Assembly (NCBI RefSeq): GCF_007859675.1
Contig: NZ_CP042305.1
Coordinates: 3,472,001 to 3,536,000, forward strand
DNA: 64,000 nucleotides
DNA from: Humibacter ginsenosidimutans
Lineage (GTDB): Bacteria > Actinomycetota > Actinomycetes > Actinomycetales > Microbacteriaceae
Direction: 5' to 3'
The notes under the pieces are model-generated. The model saw only the letters and a program-made list of their open reading frames with translations. It searched no databases and was not told the DNA's origin. Every line of letters begins with the position of its first letter. Within the stretch, counting starts at the first letter, position 1. The position numbers and the translations under genes were made by a program. Below, in pieces: positions 35,048-44,626 of the stretch.

Positions 35048-36855
35048 CGACGATTGATCCGACACCGGCGAGCCCGGCACGCGCGGCCGGGCTGTTGTGG
35101 GAGGCAGCGCGCAGGCATCCGTTCGTGCTGGCGGCCTGCGTCATCGCGTTGGCGGCCGAGGCCGCGGCCGGCCTTCTGGTGCCGGTCGGCATCGGCCTCG
35201 CGGTCGACGTGATCGCTGGGCGTGGATCGGTGGGGGCTCTCGCCGGTGCGCTGGTCGTTCTGGTGACCGGCGCGGTGGTCGCGGGGGTGACGGCCTCGGC
35301 TTCGGCATCTCTCACCGTGCGTGTCGCAGAGCCCGTGGTGGCCGGTCTCCGCGAGTCGGCATTCGACTCGGTGCTCGGGGCCGACGCGGCCGCGGTCGAG
35401 CGCGCCGGGTCGGGAGACGTGGTCACCCGGCTCACCGCAGACGTGGAACGGCTGTCCGAGGCGGCATCAGGAACTCTCACCGCGTTCGTCTCGGCAGCAC
35501 TGTCGATCGTGGCCGCCCTCTTCGGTCTGGCCGTTCTCGACTGGCGGTTCGCGCTCGCGGGTCTTCTCGCCGTGCCCATCCAAGCGGGAACCTTGCGCTG
35601 GTACCTGCGGCGCTCAGGTCCCGTCTACCGACATGCTCGTGTCGCCGAGAGCGAACGTACCCAGCTCACGCTCGACGCCGTGCGTGACTCATCGGCAATA
35701 CGCGCTCTGCGTCTCGAACGCCGAACGGAAGCGTCGGTCGGGGCCGCTTCCCAGAGTGCGATCGGGCTCGAAGCGAAGGCGGTGCGACTCTCCACACGGT
35801 TCTTCGGACGGCTGAACGCCGCGGAGTTCGTCGGGCTCGGGGCGATCTGCGTCGTCGGGTTCGTGCTGGTCGGCTCTGACGCCGTCACCCTCGGCGCCGC
35901 CACCACCGCCGCGCTCTTCTTCGTGCGCCTTTTCGACCCGGTCAACACCGTGCTCGGACTCTTCGACACCATGCAACAGGCGGGGGCCAGTCTCACCCGG
36001 CTCGCCGGACTGATCGGCATGAACGAGGCAACGGAGCCTGCGCGAGCAGGATCACATCGTCCCCTGCATTCCGCCCCCGCGCCGCCGCCCGTCTTCGCGA
36101 TCCCGAACCGGGAAGGCCACCAGATGGCTGCGCTCGGCGTCGTGATCGACGGGATCGCCGTCTCGTATCCACTGCGCGGCGAGGTGTTGAGCGGAGTCGA
36201 CCTGCACATCCGCTCCGGCGAACGCATCGCCGTGGTCGGCGCCAGCGGCGCGGGAAAGACGACGCTCGCCAGGCTCATCGCCGGCCTGGTGAAACCGAGC
36301 AGCGGGTCGATCGTCTTCACGGACGCCGCCGGCCTGCGCGTCTCGAGTCCGCTCGTCACCCTCCTCGAACAGCGCACCCATGTTTTCACCGGAACTCTCG
36401 CCGAAGACCTTCGCCTTGTGGCCCCCTGGGCGACCGATGAAGAGCTCGGCGCGGCTGCTCGCGCAGCCGGCGTCCCGCTTGGGTCCGGAGCGTTCAGTGA
36501 GGGGCTCGCATCGCACGTCGGCTCGGGAACAACGCTGACGCCGGCCGATGCTCAGCACATCGCCCTCGCCCGCCTCGCGCTCAGCCGATCGGGACTGGTC
36601 ATTCTCGATGAGGCCAGCGCGGATGCGGGGAGCGCTGCCGCGCGTCGTCTCGAGAAGGCCATGGACGCGGTGCTGGGCGGGCGTACAGCCCTCATCGTCG
36701 CGCACCGGCTGAGCCAGGCGGTGACCGCCGATCGTGTGGCGCTCATGAGCGACGGACGCATCGTCGCGTGCTCGCCGCACGAGCGGTTGCTCGTCGACGA
36801 ACCCGACTACGCGGCGCTGTGGGATGCCTGGCGCGCGAGCCCGCCTGTTCGCTGA
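35044..36855 (+). CDS. ABC half-transporter (membrane domain + ATPase), degenerate signature
   Basis: A 603-residue fused permease-ATPase and partner of the preceding gene. Walker [14 protein letters not shown] (about residue 399) and Walker [11 protein letters not shown] are intact, but the signature LSGGQ is replaced by LTPADAQ near residue 497. With the partner's intact signature, its Walker A and B would make the one functional ATP site. Export is the usual role of such heterodimers. Next to AraC and iron genes, siderophore import of the YbtPQ/IrtAB kind is equally plausible. Confidence 0.88.
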   Translation: MTTIDPTPASPARAAGLLWEAARRHPFVLAACVIALAAEAAAGLLVPVGIGLAVDVIAGRGSVGALAGALVVLVTGAVVAGVTASASASLTVRVAEPVVAGLRESAFDSVLGADAAAVERAGSGDVVTRLTADVERLSEAASGTLTAFVSAALSIVAALFGLAVLDWRFALAGLLAVPIQAGTLRWYLRRSGPVYRHARVAESERTQLTLDAVRDSSAIRALRLERRTEASVGAASQSAIGLEAKAVRLSTRFFGRLNAAEFVGLGAICVVGFVLVGSDAVTLGAATTAALFFVRLFDPVNTVLGLFDTMQQAGASLTRLAGLIGMNEATEPARAGSHRPLHSAPAPPPVFAIPNREGHQMAALGVVIDGIAVSYPLRGEVLSGVDLHIRSGERIAVVGASGAGKTTLARLIAGLVKPSSGSIVFTDAAGLRVSSPLVTLLEQRTHVFTGTLAEDLRLVAPWATDEELGAAARAAGVPLGSGAFSEGLASHVGSGTTLTPADAQHIALARLALSRSGLVILDEASADAGSAAARRLEKAMDAVLGGRTALIVAHRLSQAVTADRVALMSDGRIVACSPHERLLVDEPDYAALWDAWRASPPVR

Positions 36856-36980
36856 ATGGGACATGCGCCGATTTTCATCGCCTGTCTTCGGCCGCGAAGT
36901 CGCGGCCGCGAGCCAGGCAGGGAGGCCGTGTCGGTCGTTCTTGCACGGTGTCGGCCCGCGACCCCAAGGGTGCTGCCGGT

Positions 36981-38459
36981 TCAGTACGGATATTCCGTGC
37001 GTCCCTGCCGCACGGAGATCCACTTTCGCTCGGTGAACTCCTCGATGTTCGCGAGGCCCCCAGATCTTCCGCCATAGCCGGAGGCGCTTATGCCGCCGAA
37101 GGGAGCGACGGCTTCGTCGATGGGCGTCGCGTCGTTGATGTGAACCATGCCCGAGCGCGAGGCGCGAGCGAATCGGCGCCCCTTGGCCTCATCCTCTGTG
37201 ACCACCGCATTGACCAGCCCGTAGTGGCTCTCGTTGACGAGGCCGACTGCTTCTGCGTCATCCTCAAACGCCATGATCGGCACGATCGGTGCGAAGACTT
37301 CCTCCGTCCAAATGGGCATCTCCCTGGTGACTCCGCTGAGTACGGTCGGCTGGAAGAAGAGGCCGTCACGTCGTCCTCCCGTGACTACCTGCGCGCCCAG
37401 AGCGATCGATCGCGCGAGAAGATCATCGGCTCGCGCCGCCTGTCGCTCATTGATCATGGGGCCGAGTCCATTGGTGCCGTCAACCGGATCGCCGACCTGA
37501 ATCTCGCGTGCTCTTCTCGCAATGGCCTCTGTGTACGCATCGATCAGCGAGGAGTGGACAAGGTGGCGGCCCGCGCTGATGCAGGTCTGGCCCTGATAGT
37601 GGAACGAAGACCATGCCCCGAGCATGGACGCGTATTCCGGGTCCGCATCGGAGAGGACGACGAACGCGTTGTTGCCGCCGAGCTCCAGGGAGACCCGTTT
37701 CAGCAGTCCGCCGGCCGTGGCGGCGATCTGTGACCCGACCCCCGTGGAACCCGTGAAGTGGACCATCTTGATGCCGGGATGCGCGACGAGCGCCTCGCTG
37801 AACGTCTGTTCGCCGCACAGGACCTGGAACACCCCCGCCGGAGCTCCGGCCTCATGGAACAGGGCTGCGATGAAGAGTCCTCCTGAAAGAGGCGTCTCGG
37901 GAGAAGGCTTCAGGATCACCGAGTTGCCGAGCGCAATGGCAGGGGCGATGACCCTCATCGCGAGCACGAGGGGGAAATTCCAGGGTGTGATCAGCCCGAT
38001 GACGCCCACCGGTTCCCGCACGCTAAGACTCAGCCGTGCTGGATCCTGCGAGGCCAGCACCTCGCCAAGCGGGTGTGTCGCCAGACTCGCTGCAGCCCTG
38101 AGCTCGTCGAGCGAGGCCGCCACCTCGTACTCGGCTTTCCCGCGGATCGAACCCGTCTCACGCATGATGAGTTCGACCAACTCGTCGGTGTGGTCGGCCA
38201 GCCTTGACGCGACTTCATGCATGAACTCGGCTCGTGTCGAGTATGGGTGTGCAGCCCACTCCTTCTGAGCGTCTTCCGCTGCTTCGACCGCGGAGTCCAG
38301 GTCGTCGGAACCGCCGAGTCCGACGGAGCCCAGGGTGATCCCGGTGGCCTTTTCGAGAACGTCCATCTGACGCGCGGCTGGTCTGAACGATCCGTTGATG
38401 TAGATGTCTGATGCGCCCACATACTCCTTGAGCTGGCGGGCTGAGGTGCGAGAGTCCAT
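36981..38459 (-). CDS. aldehyde dehydrogenase (NAD(P)+)
   Basis: A 492-residue aldehyde dehydrogenase of the benzaldehyde/aromatic-aldehyde-like branch. The catalytic Cys is in YQGQTCISAGRH and the Glu in SLELGGNN. Cofactor segments are ITPWNFPLV, KPSPETPLSG and FTGSTGVGSQIA; the C-terminal PFGGISASGYGGRSG is typical. ATG 38459 is preceded by GGAAGG at good spacing; a GTG at 38501 overlapping the GMC gene is the alternative (506 residues). It is the last gene of the oxidation operon and would turn an aldehyde product into an acid. Confidence 0.9.
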   Translation of the reverse strand: MDSRTSARQLKEYVGASDIYINGSFRPAARQMDVLEKATGITLGSVGLGGSDDLDSAVEAAEDAQKEWAAHPYSTRAEFMHEVASRLADHTDELVELIMRETGSIRGKAEYEVAASLDELRAAASLATHPLGEVLASQDPARLSLSVREPVGVIGLITPWNFPLVLAMRVIAPAIALGNSVILKPSPETPLSGGLFIAALFHEAGAPAGVFQVLCGEQTFSEALVAHPGIKMVHFTGSTGVGSQIAATAGGLLKRVSLELGGNNAFVVLSDADPEYASMLGAWSSFHYQGQTCISAGRHLVHSSLIDAYTEAIARRAREIQVGDPVDGTNGLGPMINERQAARADDLLARSIALGAQVVTGGRRDGLFFQPTVLSGVTREMPIWTEEVFAPIVPIMAFEDDAEAVGLVNESHYGLVNAVVTEDEAKGRRFARASRSGMVHINDATPIDEAVAPFGGISASGYGGRSGGLANIEEFTERKWISVRQGRTEYPY

Positions 38460-38497
38460 GGCGTTGGCCTTCCATTCATTCGTCATGTTCGGGTGCG

Positions 38498-40123
38498 TCA
38501 CAGCTCGCCAGAGCGAAGGGCGCCGATGATGTGGGCCGCTTGTCGATAGACCAGCGACATGATGGTCAGCGTCGGATTCGCCGCGCCGCTTGTAGGGAAC
38601 ACCGAGCCATCGGAGATGAAGAGATTGTCGACCTCGTGTGCTCGACCGTAAGGGTCGACGACACCGCTCTCCGCATCGAGCGACATTCGCGCGGTCCCGA
38701 GATTGTGACCGGAGGGCAACGGGGGCGCTGTTGTGATTCGGACGGCGCCGACAGCGCTGAAGAGCTCTTCGGCGCGATCGTAGGCGTGCATTCTCATCGC
38801 AATGTCGTTCGAGTGATCGTCGTAGTGCACGACGGGTACGGGCAGTCCGAGTGCATCTGTCGCGCTGTCGCTGAGCGTCACCCTGTTCGTGGCCTGGGGC
38901 AAATCCTCACCGCAGATCCAGAGCGCCGATGTTCGTGTGTATGCCTCCATGCGGCTCGCGAACTCCACCCCCCATCCCCCGGGCTCGTTGAATTGGGAGA
39001 AAGAGGCGAGCCCTTGCGAGATCATTTCGAAGTAGTAGCCGCCGACGAAGCCGCGAGACGGATCGTGTCGTGATTCGTCAGCGATCAACCCTGCCATCGG
39101 CTCGCCCCGATACATGTGGACCGGCTGCTCGAATTCCGCGTAGATGACGCCGCTCGTGTGTCGCATGTAATTGCGTCCCACCTGGTCAGAGCCGTTCGCC
39201 AAACCGTTCTGGTGTCCCGCAGTCGAGGACAGAAGGAGCAGCCGCGCCGTCTCGATCGCATTGCAGGCGACGGAGATGAATCGGGCTCGCTGGCGATGCA
39301 GGATGCCGTCGGCATCGGCGAAGACGACGCCGTCTGCTCGTCCGTTCGCACCGAGAGTGATCCGGGTGACGTGACAGCGGGTGCGGAGATCTACGAGTCC
39401 GCTCGCCAGCGCCCTCGGAATCTCGCTGACGAGCGGTGTCCACTTCGATCGTTGCTTGTCGCCTTGGGACGCGAATCCGTCCTGGATTGTCGCGGGACGA
39501 CAGTCATACGGCTCTGCGTTCACTGCGTAGGGACCAGTCGCATAGTGCGTGTAGCCGATCCGAGCGGCCCCATTGGCAACGACCTTGTAGTTGTTGTTCG
39601 CAGGCAACGGCGGCCGGCCTTGCCGGTGGGTCGCTCCGACAGCCCGTTCCGCCTGGTCGTACCCGTTTTCAAGATCGTTGAGGCCGATGGGCCAGTCGAT
39701 CAGAGTGGAGTCCGGAATTCGGCCGTAGGTTTCGGACGCCCGCAATTCGTGGGCCTTGAACCTCGGAGTCAGTCCCGTCCAGAGGTTCGCCGTACCCCCT
39801 ACGAGCTTCCCCATCCATGCGGGGCTTCCGGGGAAGTCACGGGCGAGCTGCCACGTTCCGGTCGCCTCACGCGGATCGGTCCAGCTCATCTGTTCGAAGG
39901 CCGCACGGTCATCGTTGATGAAGGAGGCCGGATCGATCCACGGTCCCGCTTCGAAGAGAACGACACGTTGGCCCGCTCTCGCTAATTCGAGAGCCAGTGT
40001 TGCACCAGCCGGACCCGTGCCGATCACCACCGCCACATCGACGTCGTTCGAATCGAAGAGCGGGCTTTCCGGCTCACCGCGTGACGCCTCGTTCCAGAGC
40101 TCGTCGGTGTTCCGTTTCATCAT
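38498..40123 (-). CDS. GMC family oxidoreductase
   Basis: A 541-residue FAD enzyme of the glucose-methanol-choline family. The Rossmann FAD motif is VVIGTGPAGATLALELARAG near residue 35; the active-site His is in SGHNLGTARM and the second catalytic Asn in SGAANPTLTIMSLVYR at the C terminus. The ATG at 40123 follows AGGAAGAGGA and overlaps the stop of the small-subunit gene. Pairing with a gluconate-2-dehydrogenase-subunit-3-like protein is known for sugar or glycoside dehydrogenases, including glucoside 3-dehydrogenases. The substrate here is not proven. Confidence 0.9.
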   Translation of the reverse strand: MMKRNTDELWNEASRGEPESPLFDSNDVDVAVVIGTGPAGATLALELARAGQRVVLFEAGPWIDPASFINDDRAAFEQMSWTDPREATGTWQLARDFPGSPAWMGKLVGGTANLWTGLTPRFKAHELRASETYGRIPDSTLIDWPIGLNDLENGYDQAERAVGATHRQGRPPLPANNNYKVVANGAARIGYTHYATGPYAVNAEPYDCRPATIQDGFASQGDKQRSKWTPLVSEIPRALASGLVDLRTRCHVTRITLGANGRADGVVFADADGILHRQRARFISVACNAIETARLLLLSSTAGHQNGLANGSDQVGRNYMRHTSGVIYAEFEQPVHMYRGEPMAGLIADESRHDPSRGFVGGYYFEMISQGLASFSQFNEPGGWGVEFASRMEAYTRTSALWICGEDLPQATNRVTLSDSATDALGLPVPVVHYDDHSNDIAMRMHAYDRAEELFSAVGAVRITTAPPLPSGHNLGTARMSLDAESGVVDPYGRAHEVDNLFISDGSVFPTSGAANPTLTIMSLVYRQAAHIIGALRSGEL

Positions 40124-40638
40124 CTGCTGGCGTCCTCTTCCTGCTCGAGGTCGGCAACGACCTCCAGCATGGGTTCGGCATTCTCGGTCACGCGCGGCGA
40201 AGGCAGCCAGTCCAGGTCGTCGAAACCCCGGTGGAGATACCCGCCTTGCGAAAAGGACTCCCCGGGGTAGCCGATGAACTCCCACACCTCGTGATCGTTG
40301 TAGAGGTGCCACACGACACGTGAGCGAAAGGCGGTGAAGAAGGGGCCAGCGGCAATCGACTTGAGGTGGTCAACGATGTCGTTCTCCCGCCAGCCGAGCG
40401 TGAACAGTCCAGCCCGACGGAGTTCCGACAATCCATCGAGTAGTGCATCGGTGAGCTCTGCGTCACGCTCGCCTTCGTCGAGGATCGCGTCGACGACTCG
40501 TCGGTACGGATCGTCTGACAGACGATCGTGCGGGTACATCGAGCGAGCCACGATCATCAGCGTTTCCCGGTCCTCCGAATCGAATCCGCTCTGTCTCCGA
40601 AGTGCCTCCCGGTGAGGATCCAGAGAATCGGAGAGCAC
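40120..40638 (-). CDS. gluconate 2-dehydrogenase subunit 3 family protein
   Basis: A 172-residue small subunit of the Gluconate_2-dh3 family, the usual partner of GMC dehydrogenases. It shows DRETLMIVARSMYPHDRLSDDPYRRVVD near the N terminus and FFTAFRSRVVWHLYNDHEVWEFIGYPGESFSQGGYLHRGFDDLDWLP at the C terminus. No twin-arginine signal is visible, though some homologues carry one. It lies between the ThuA gene, which it abuts, and the GMC gene, which it overlaps. Confidence 0.85.
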   Translation of the reverse strand: MLSDSLDPHREALRRQSGFDSEDRETLMIVARSMYPHDRLSDDPYRRVVDAILDEGERDAELTDALLDGLSELRRAGLFTLGWRENDIVDHLKSIAAGPFFTAFRSRVVWHLYNDHEVWEFIGYPGESFSQGGYLHRGFDDLDWLPSPRVTENAEPMLEVVADLEQEEDASR

Positions 40639-41385
40639 TTACCGCTCCCCGTTCTCGAACCAACCCGTGTCCCGATGTGCGCCGTCGTCGATGACGATGT
40701 CGGATCGCCAGGTCGGCGTTGCCCAGCGCGCCGCGTTCGCGAGGATGCGCTTCACCTCAGGTTGCAGATAGACGGGGTACTCCTCATGTCCCGGTGAGAA
40801 GTAGAAGATCCTGCCTTTGCCGCGTAGGAAACAGCATCCGCTTCGAAAGACCTCTCCTCCGCTGAAGGAGCTGATGAAGACGAGCTGATCGGGCACCGGA
40901 ATGTCGAAGAACTCTCCGTACATCTCCTGTTCGGGGATGATGACCGGGTGTGGAACGCCTTCGGCGATCGGATGAGTGGGGTTCACCGTCCACAACAGTT
41001 CGCGGTCTCCGTGGCGCCAGTCGAGGCGACAGCTCGTCCCCATCAATCGACGAAAGATCTTGGAGCCGGCCGCGGAGTGCAGCACGATGAGACCCATGCC
41101 ATCGAGGACACGCTGCTGAACAGCGTCGACCACAGCGTCTGCGACGTCATCGTGTGCCAGGTGCCCCCACCAGAAGAGTACGTCTGTGGTGCTCAACGTC
41201 TCGCGCGAGAGGCCGTGCTCAGGCTCGCCCATCGTCGCGTGCCGCACGTCGATGTCGTCGCCGAGCAACTCGGAGAGGCCCTCCGAGATGGCCGCATGTA
41301 TTCCACGGGGGTATACCGCCACTATCGCCGGGTCGGTGGCGTCCTGGACATATTCGTTCCAGACGGTGACGCGCAAAGCGGTCAT
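40639..41385 (-). CDS. ThuA domain-containing protein
   Basis: A 248-residue protein with the class-I-glutamine-amidotransferase-like fold of ThuA. It has TVWNEYVQD at the N terminus, FWWGHLAHDDV, GMGLIVLHSAAGSKIFRRLMGT, PTHPIAEG and the late GRIFYFSPGHEEYPVY. ThuA takes part in use of 3-keto-disaccharides in the rhizobial trehalose (thuEFGKAB) system. Here it sits with ABC importer genes and a Gfo/Idh/MocA oxidoreductase, the same gene types as in that system. The TAA stop directly abuts the next GTG. Confidence 0.88.
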   Translation of the reverse strand: MTALRVTVWNEYVQDATDPAIVAVYPRGIHAAISEGLSELLGDDIDVRHATMGEPEHGLSRETLSTTDVLFWWGHLAHDDVADAVVDAVQQRVLDGMGLIVLHSAAGSKIFRRLMGTSCRLDWRHGDRELLWTVNPTHPIAEGVPHPVIIPEQEMYGEFFDIPVPDQLVFISSFSGGEVFRSGCCFLRGKGRIFYFSPGHEEYPVYLQPEVKRILANAARWATPTWRSDIVIDDGAHRDTGWFENGER

Positions 41386-41420
41386 CGCATCCTCCTTGTC
41401 GTTAATGGGACGATCGGATG

Positions 41421-41457
41421 CCGGGTGGCCCGGGGGGAGTCGCCCCGGACCACCCGG
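41421..41457 (-). terminator. hairpin between sugar-binding protein and ThuA genes
   Basis: CCGGGTGGCCCGGGG (41421-41435) pairs with CCCCGGACCACCCGG (41443-41457), 15 positions with one mismatch and a 7-base loop, directly after the binding-protein stop on the minus strand. Without a T-run it may stabilize the upstream mRNA or attenuate readthrough into the enzyme genes. Confidence 0.55.
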
Positions 41458-41461
41458 GGTT

Positions 41462-42739
41462 TCAGAAGCCGAGCTTGTGCAGAGCGTCGACGACGCTCTG
41501 TGCCGCTGCGGCAGGTGTCTGCTGACCGGACATCATGGCGTTCCATCCGGTCCCCATGGCCTGGCGCGCGGCCACGACGTTCGTACCGAGACCCGCGTCC
41601 GGATAGGCGGTCCCGTACTTAGTCGCCAGCTGGAACTGCTTGATGATCGGATCCTGAAGCTCTTTCGCGTCCGCGAGATCTGTTCGCAGCGGGATGCTTC
41701 CCCCTCTGGTGAGCGTGAGCAGGCTCCCCTCCTTGCTCCACCATGAGTCCGCCAGCGACTCCCACGCGAGGTCGGGGTCTTCGCTGAAGGCTCCGACACT
41801 GAATTCCTCGCCGCCCATATAGACGGTGCCGCCTTTCGGGCCGCGAGGCATGGGCACGACACCGAACTTGAACTTCGCGTCGGCCTTGGCGTTGCCGAGC
41901 TGCCAGTTGCCGTTGACGCAGAATGCCACCTGGCCGGCGGTGAACCGAGGGAATGACGACACCTGGGTCCAAGTTGCGACATCGTTCGGAAGGTAGCCGG
42001 CCTTTCGCCAGTCGTTGAGCAGCGTGAACGTCTCCTCGAGCGGCCCGACCTTGGGCTTGAGATAGTCGAACCCGAAACCGGAATAGAAGGGACGACCTTG
42101 CCAGTCGGCGTTCGTGTTGTCCCCTGCTCCGGCGATGCCGAGGCCGATGTATTTGCTGCCGACCTTCTTCAGGGCGGTGCCGAGCTCGTCGAAGGTAGTC
42201 GGAAGGTCGGTGACCCCGCACTCGTCGAGGATGTCTTTGTTGTACCAGAGCCCGATGAGATTGGCGTATGACTTGATCGAGTAGATCTTGCCGTTGCGCT
42301 TTCCGAGCGCCGATTCCGGGAACTTGTCCTTCTGATCCCAAGCCTTGAACTTGTCGCTGAGATCAGAGAGAACCTTCGCCGGCACCAGCTGGTCGAGGTC
42401 GCCGCTGTGCATGATCGTGTCCGGGCCCTGCTTGTTGGTGGCGGTGCCGATCAGCTTGTTGGTCATCTGTTCCGCGGGAATGTAGACCAGGTTCATCGTG
42501 TAGCCGGGCTTCGCCTTCTCGAAGAGCGCCGCCATGGCCTTGTTCGTCCCGGTCGCGACCTTGTCCGATGAGACTGTGTAGTGCCAGAACGTGACCGTCT
42601 TGCTGCCGCCGGCTCCCGAGCCGCCGGCGCAGCCGGTGAGCAAGGGCGCGAAGGCGAACACGCCGAGCCCGACACCTGCCGCCTTCAACAGACTGCGCCG
42701 GCTGAACGAGGTGCTTGTGAGTTGTACTTCCTGAGACAC
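41462..42739 (-). CDS. sugar ABC transporter substrate-binding protein
   Basis: A 425-residue family-1 solute-binding lipoprotein. Twin-arginine RRSLLKA (residues 14-15 RR) leads to lipobox LTGC (Cys37), so it is a Tat lipoprotein. The mature part shows GGSKTVTFWHYTVSS, GPDTIMHSGD and GGEEFSVGAFSED, typical of CUT1 sugar receptors. The start has AAGGAGGA upstream. The two permease genes stand just upstream, and catabolic genes follow downstream. Confidence 0.9.
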   Translation of the reverse strand: MSQEVQLTSTSFSRRSLLKAAGVGLGVFAFAPLLTGCAGGSGAGGSKTVTFWHYTVSSDKVATGTNKAMAALFEKAKPGYTMNLVYIPAEQMTNKLIGTATNKQGPDTIMHSGDLDQLVPAKVLSDLSDKFKAWDQKDKFPESALGKRNGKIYSIKSYANLIGLWYNKDILDECGVTDLPTTFDELGTALKKVGSKYIGLGIAGAGDNTNADWQGRPFYSGFGFDYLKPKVGPLEETFTLLNDWRKAGYLPNDVATWTQVSSFPRFTAGQVAFCVNGNWQLGNAKADAKFKFGVVPMPRGPKGGTVYMGGEEFSVGAFSEDPDLAWESLADSWWSKEGSLLTLTRGGSIPLRTDLADAKELQDPIIKQFQLATKYGTAYPDAGLGTNVVAARQAMGTGWNAMMSGQQTPAAAAQSVVDALHKLGF

Positions 42740-42775
42740 TTCTTCCTCCTTGATTCAGTGCATGGGTTTGTTGCG

Positions 42776-43582
42776 TTACTTGACGGCGCCGAGCGACAAC
42801 CCTCGAACGAGCGTGCGTTGCCCCACGGCGAAGACGATCAAGGTCGGTATCGATGCGAGTACTGCGATCGCCATCAGGGCCGGCCAATCGACGCCGTACT
42901 GTGAGATCTGCTGCGCCACCGTGGCGCTGAGCGGATACTGCTGAGGGTTCGACAAGAAGCTGACGGCGTAGATGAATTCGCCGCCGGTCATGATGAAGAG
43001 CAGAGTTCCTACGGTCATCACCCCGTTGCGAACGACGGGAAGTACGATCCTGGCGAAGGTCCCCAGCTTGGTGGCCCCGTCCATCGCTGCCGCCTCTTCG
43101 AGTTCGAGGGGCACACTGGCGAAGAACGGCCGCAACAGGATGATGGTGAAGGGCAGCAGCATCGCGGCGTCTGCGACGATCAGCCCGAGGTACGAGCCGA
43201 GCATTCCCCAACTGCCCAGTACCTGGTAGAGAGGGATGAGCGTCGCCGTCTGGGGGATCATCTGCAAGATGATCAGGATCGAAAGCCCGATCGGAATGAG
43301 GATCGAACGCGATCTTGCGAGCCCGTAAGCCGTCGGCAGCCCGATGACCAGGCACACGACCGTTGTCATCCCCGCAATAAGGATGGTGCTCAGTCCGGCG
43401 CCCAGGATCCCCTGCTGAAAGGCGCTGACGTATCCCTGTAACGAGGGGACGAAGATCAGCGACGCCGAGTGTGCCACAACGTCCTGATTGTTCTTCAGCG
43501 ACGTCAGGACGAGATAGAGCAGGGGCACGGCATAAGCGAGGAGCAGCACCGTTGTGACGATGCGCGAGGGCAGGTGCTTCAT
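42776..43582 (-). CDS. sugar ABC transporter permease (MalG-like)
   Basis: A 268-residue CUT1 permease with six hydrophobic helices. The EAA coupling loop is LEEAAAMDGATKLGTFARIVLP, and GGEFIYAVSFL follows. The length and the C-terminal end (GLSLGAVK) are those of MalG-type subunits. ATG 43582 overlaps the preceding permease gene by four bases; the longer open frame upstream is shadow. Confidence 0.92.
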   Translation of the reverse strand: MKHLPSRIVTTVLLLAYAVPLLYLVLTSLKNNQDVVAHSASLIFVPSLQGYVSAFQQGILGAGLSTILIAGMTTVVCLVIGLPTAYGLARSRSILIPIGLSILIILQMIPQTATLIPLYQVLGSWGMLGSYLGLIVADAAMLLPFTIILLRPFFASVPLELEEAAAMDGATKLGTFARIVLPVVRNGVMTVGTLLFIMTGGEFIYAVSFLSNPQQYPLSATVAQQISQYGVDWPALMAIAVLASIPTLIVFAVGQRTLVRGLSLGAVK

Positions 43583-44511
43583 CGGGCATCCTTTCTCTGC
43601 ACCCAGCCGTAGGCGAGAGCCAGGGCGAGCACGATCAGAAGCGACAGGATCGAGGTGGCAGAGCCGATTCCGTATTGGAAGGTCTGGAATGCCTGCTGGT
43701 ATGCGAGGAACGGAAGCGTGTAGGTCGCATTCCCTGGCCCGCCTCCGGTGAGCACGTAGATGAGGTCGAAGCTGCGGAACGCGTTCACGACCAGGAGCAC
43801 GGCCAACACCCACAGCGTCGGCCTCAGATGCGGAAGCGTGACGTACCAGAAACGACTGAGACCGCCTGCGCCATCGAGTGAGGCTGCCTCGAGAAGGTCC
43901 TGAGGTACGTCGAGTAATGCCGAACGGACGACGAGCGCGCCGAACGGCAGCACGAGCCAGCCGGAGATCAACACGATCGACAGCAATGCGAGGTGCGAGT
44001 CGACGAGCCAGAGAATCGGTTTGTGAATGGCTCCGGTACTCATGAGCGCGGAGTTGACCACGCCGGTGTCGGAGAGCAGGAACTTCCAAAGATTGCCTGC
44101 GACCACGGGTGGGAGCGCCCAGACGAAGATCATCAGGCCGAGTGTGAGGTTCGTCAGCCAACCGCTTCGCTGGAGCGCGAGCGCTGCGATCGTTCCGCCG
44201 ATGAGTCCGATGAGCAAGAGGCTTGCCACCAGGATGAGCGTGTTCGCCACGGAGACCCCGAACGCCGCACTCGATGTCGTCGACGCGAAGTTCGAGAAAC
44301 CGTTGAACGACCACGCGCCGAGGATGTTCGCGCTGGTGACGTCGCTAAGCGACATCACGACGAGCTGATACATCGGATACAGCGCGAAGATCAGCAAGTA
44401 CACGAACCCGGGAAGGGCGAATGCTCCACGCCATCCCGTGCGTCGTGAGGCACGACGTTGGCGCCCGATTCGTTGGCCGATGGCCGGCGCAGCCTGTTGC
44501 TCAATCACCAT
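43579..44511 (-). CDS. sugar ABC transporter permease (MalF-like)
   Basis: A 310-residue CUT1 permease with six helices. The first is FALPGFVYLLIFALYPMYQL after a basic N terminus. The EAA loop is LLEAASLDGAGGLSRFWYVTLP, and YVLTGGGPGNATYTLPFLAY is typical of MalF-like subunits. It is the first gene of the minus-strand transport and catabolism series, divergent from a GntR regulator, with operator-like palindromes between. Confidence 0.92.
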   Translation of the reverse strand: MVIEQQAAPAIGQRIGRQRRASRRTGWRGAFALPGFVYLLIFALYPMYQLVVMSLSDVTSANILGAWSFNGFSNFASTTSSAAFGVSVANTLILVASLLLIGLIGGTIAALALQRSGWLTNLTLGLMIFVWALPPVVAGNLWKFLLSDTGVVNSALMSTGAIHKPILWLVDSHLALLSIVLISGWLVLPFGALVVRSALLDVPQDLLEAASLDGAGGLSRFWYVTLPHLRPTLWVLAVLLVVNAFRSFDLIYVLTGGGPGNATYTLPFLAYQQAFQTFQYGIGSATSILSLLIVLALALAYGWVQRKDAR

Positions 44512-44626
44512 TGATCTCTACCTGAGTGCGTTTGCGTCGCGGCCACCCTTTTCGGTGCGACGGCGGTTCTTCGGGTTGTGTGCGCCGCCCGCGGCTGCGC
44601 TACGTTTCGGTCAGCGTATAGGCTGA

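Noticed and set aside
33320..36855. Inactivated ABC pseudogenes
   Set aside because: Both frames are long and intact and the lost motifs are exactly complementary, which fits a one-site heterodimer rather than decay.
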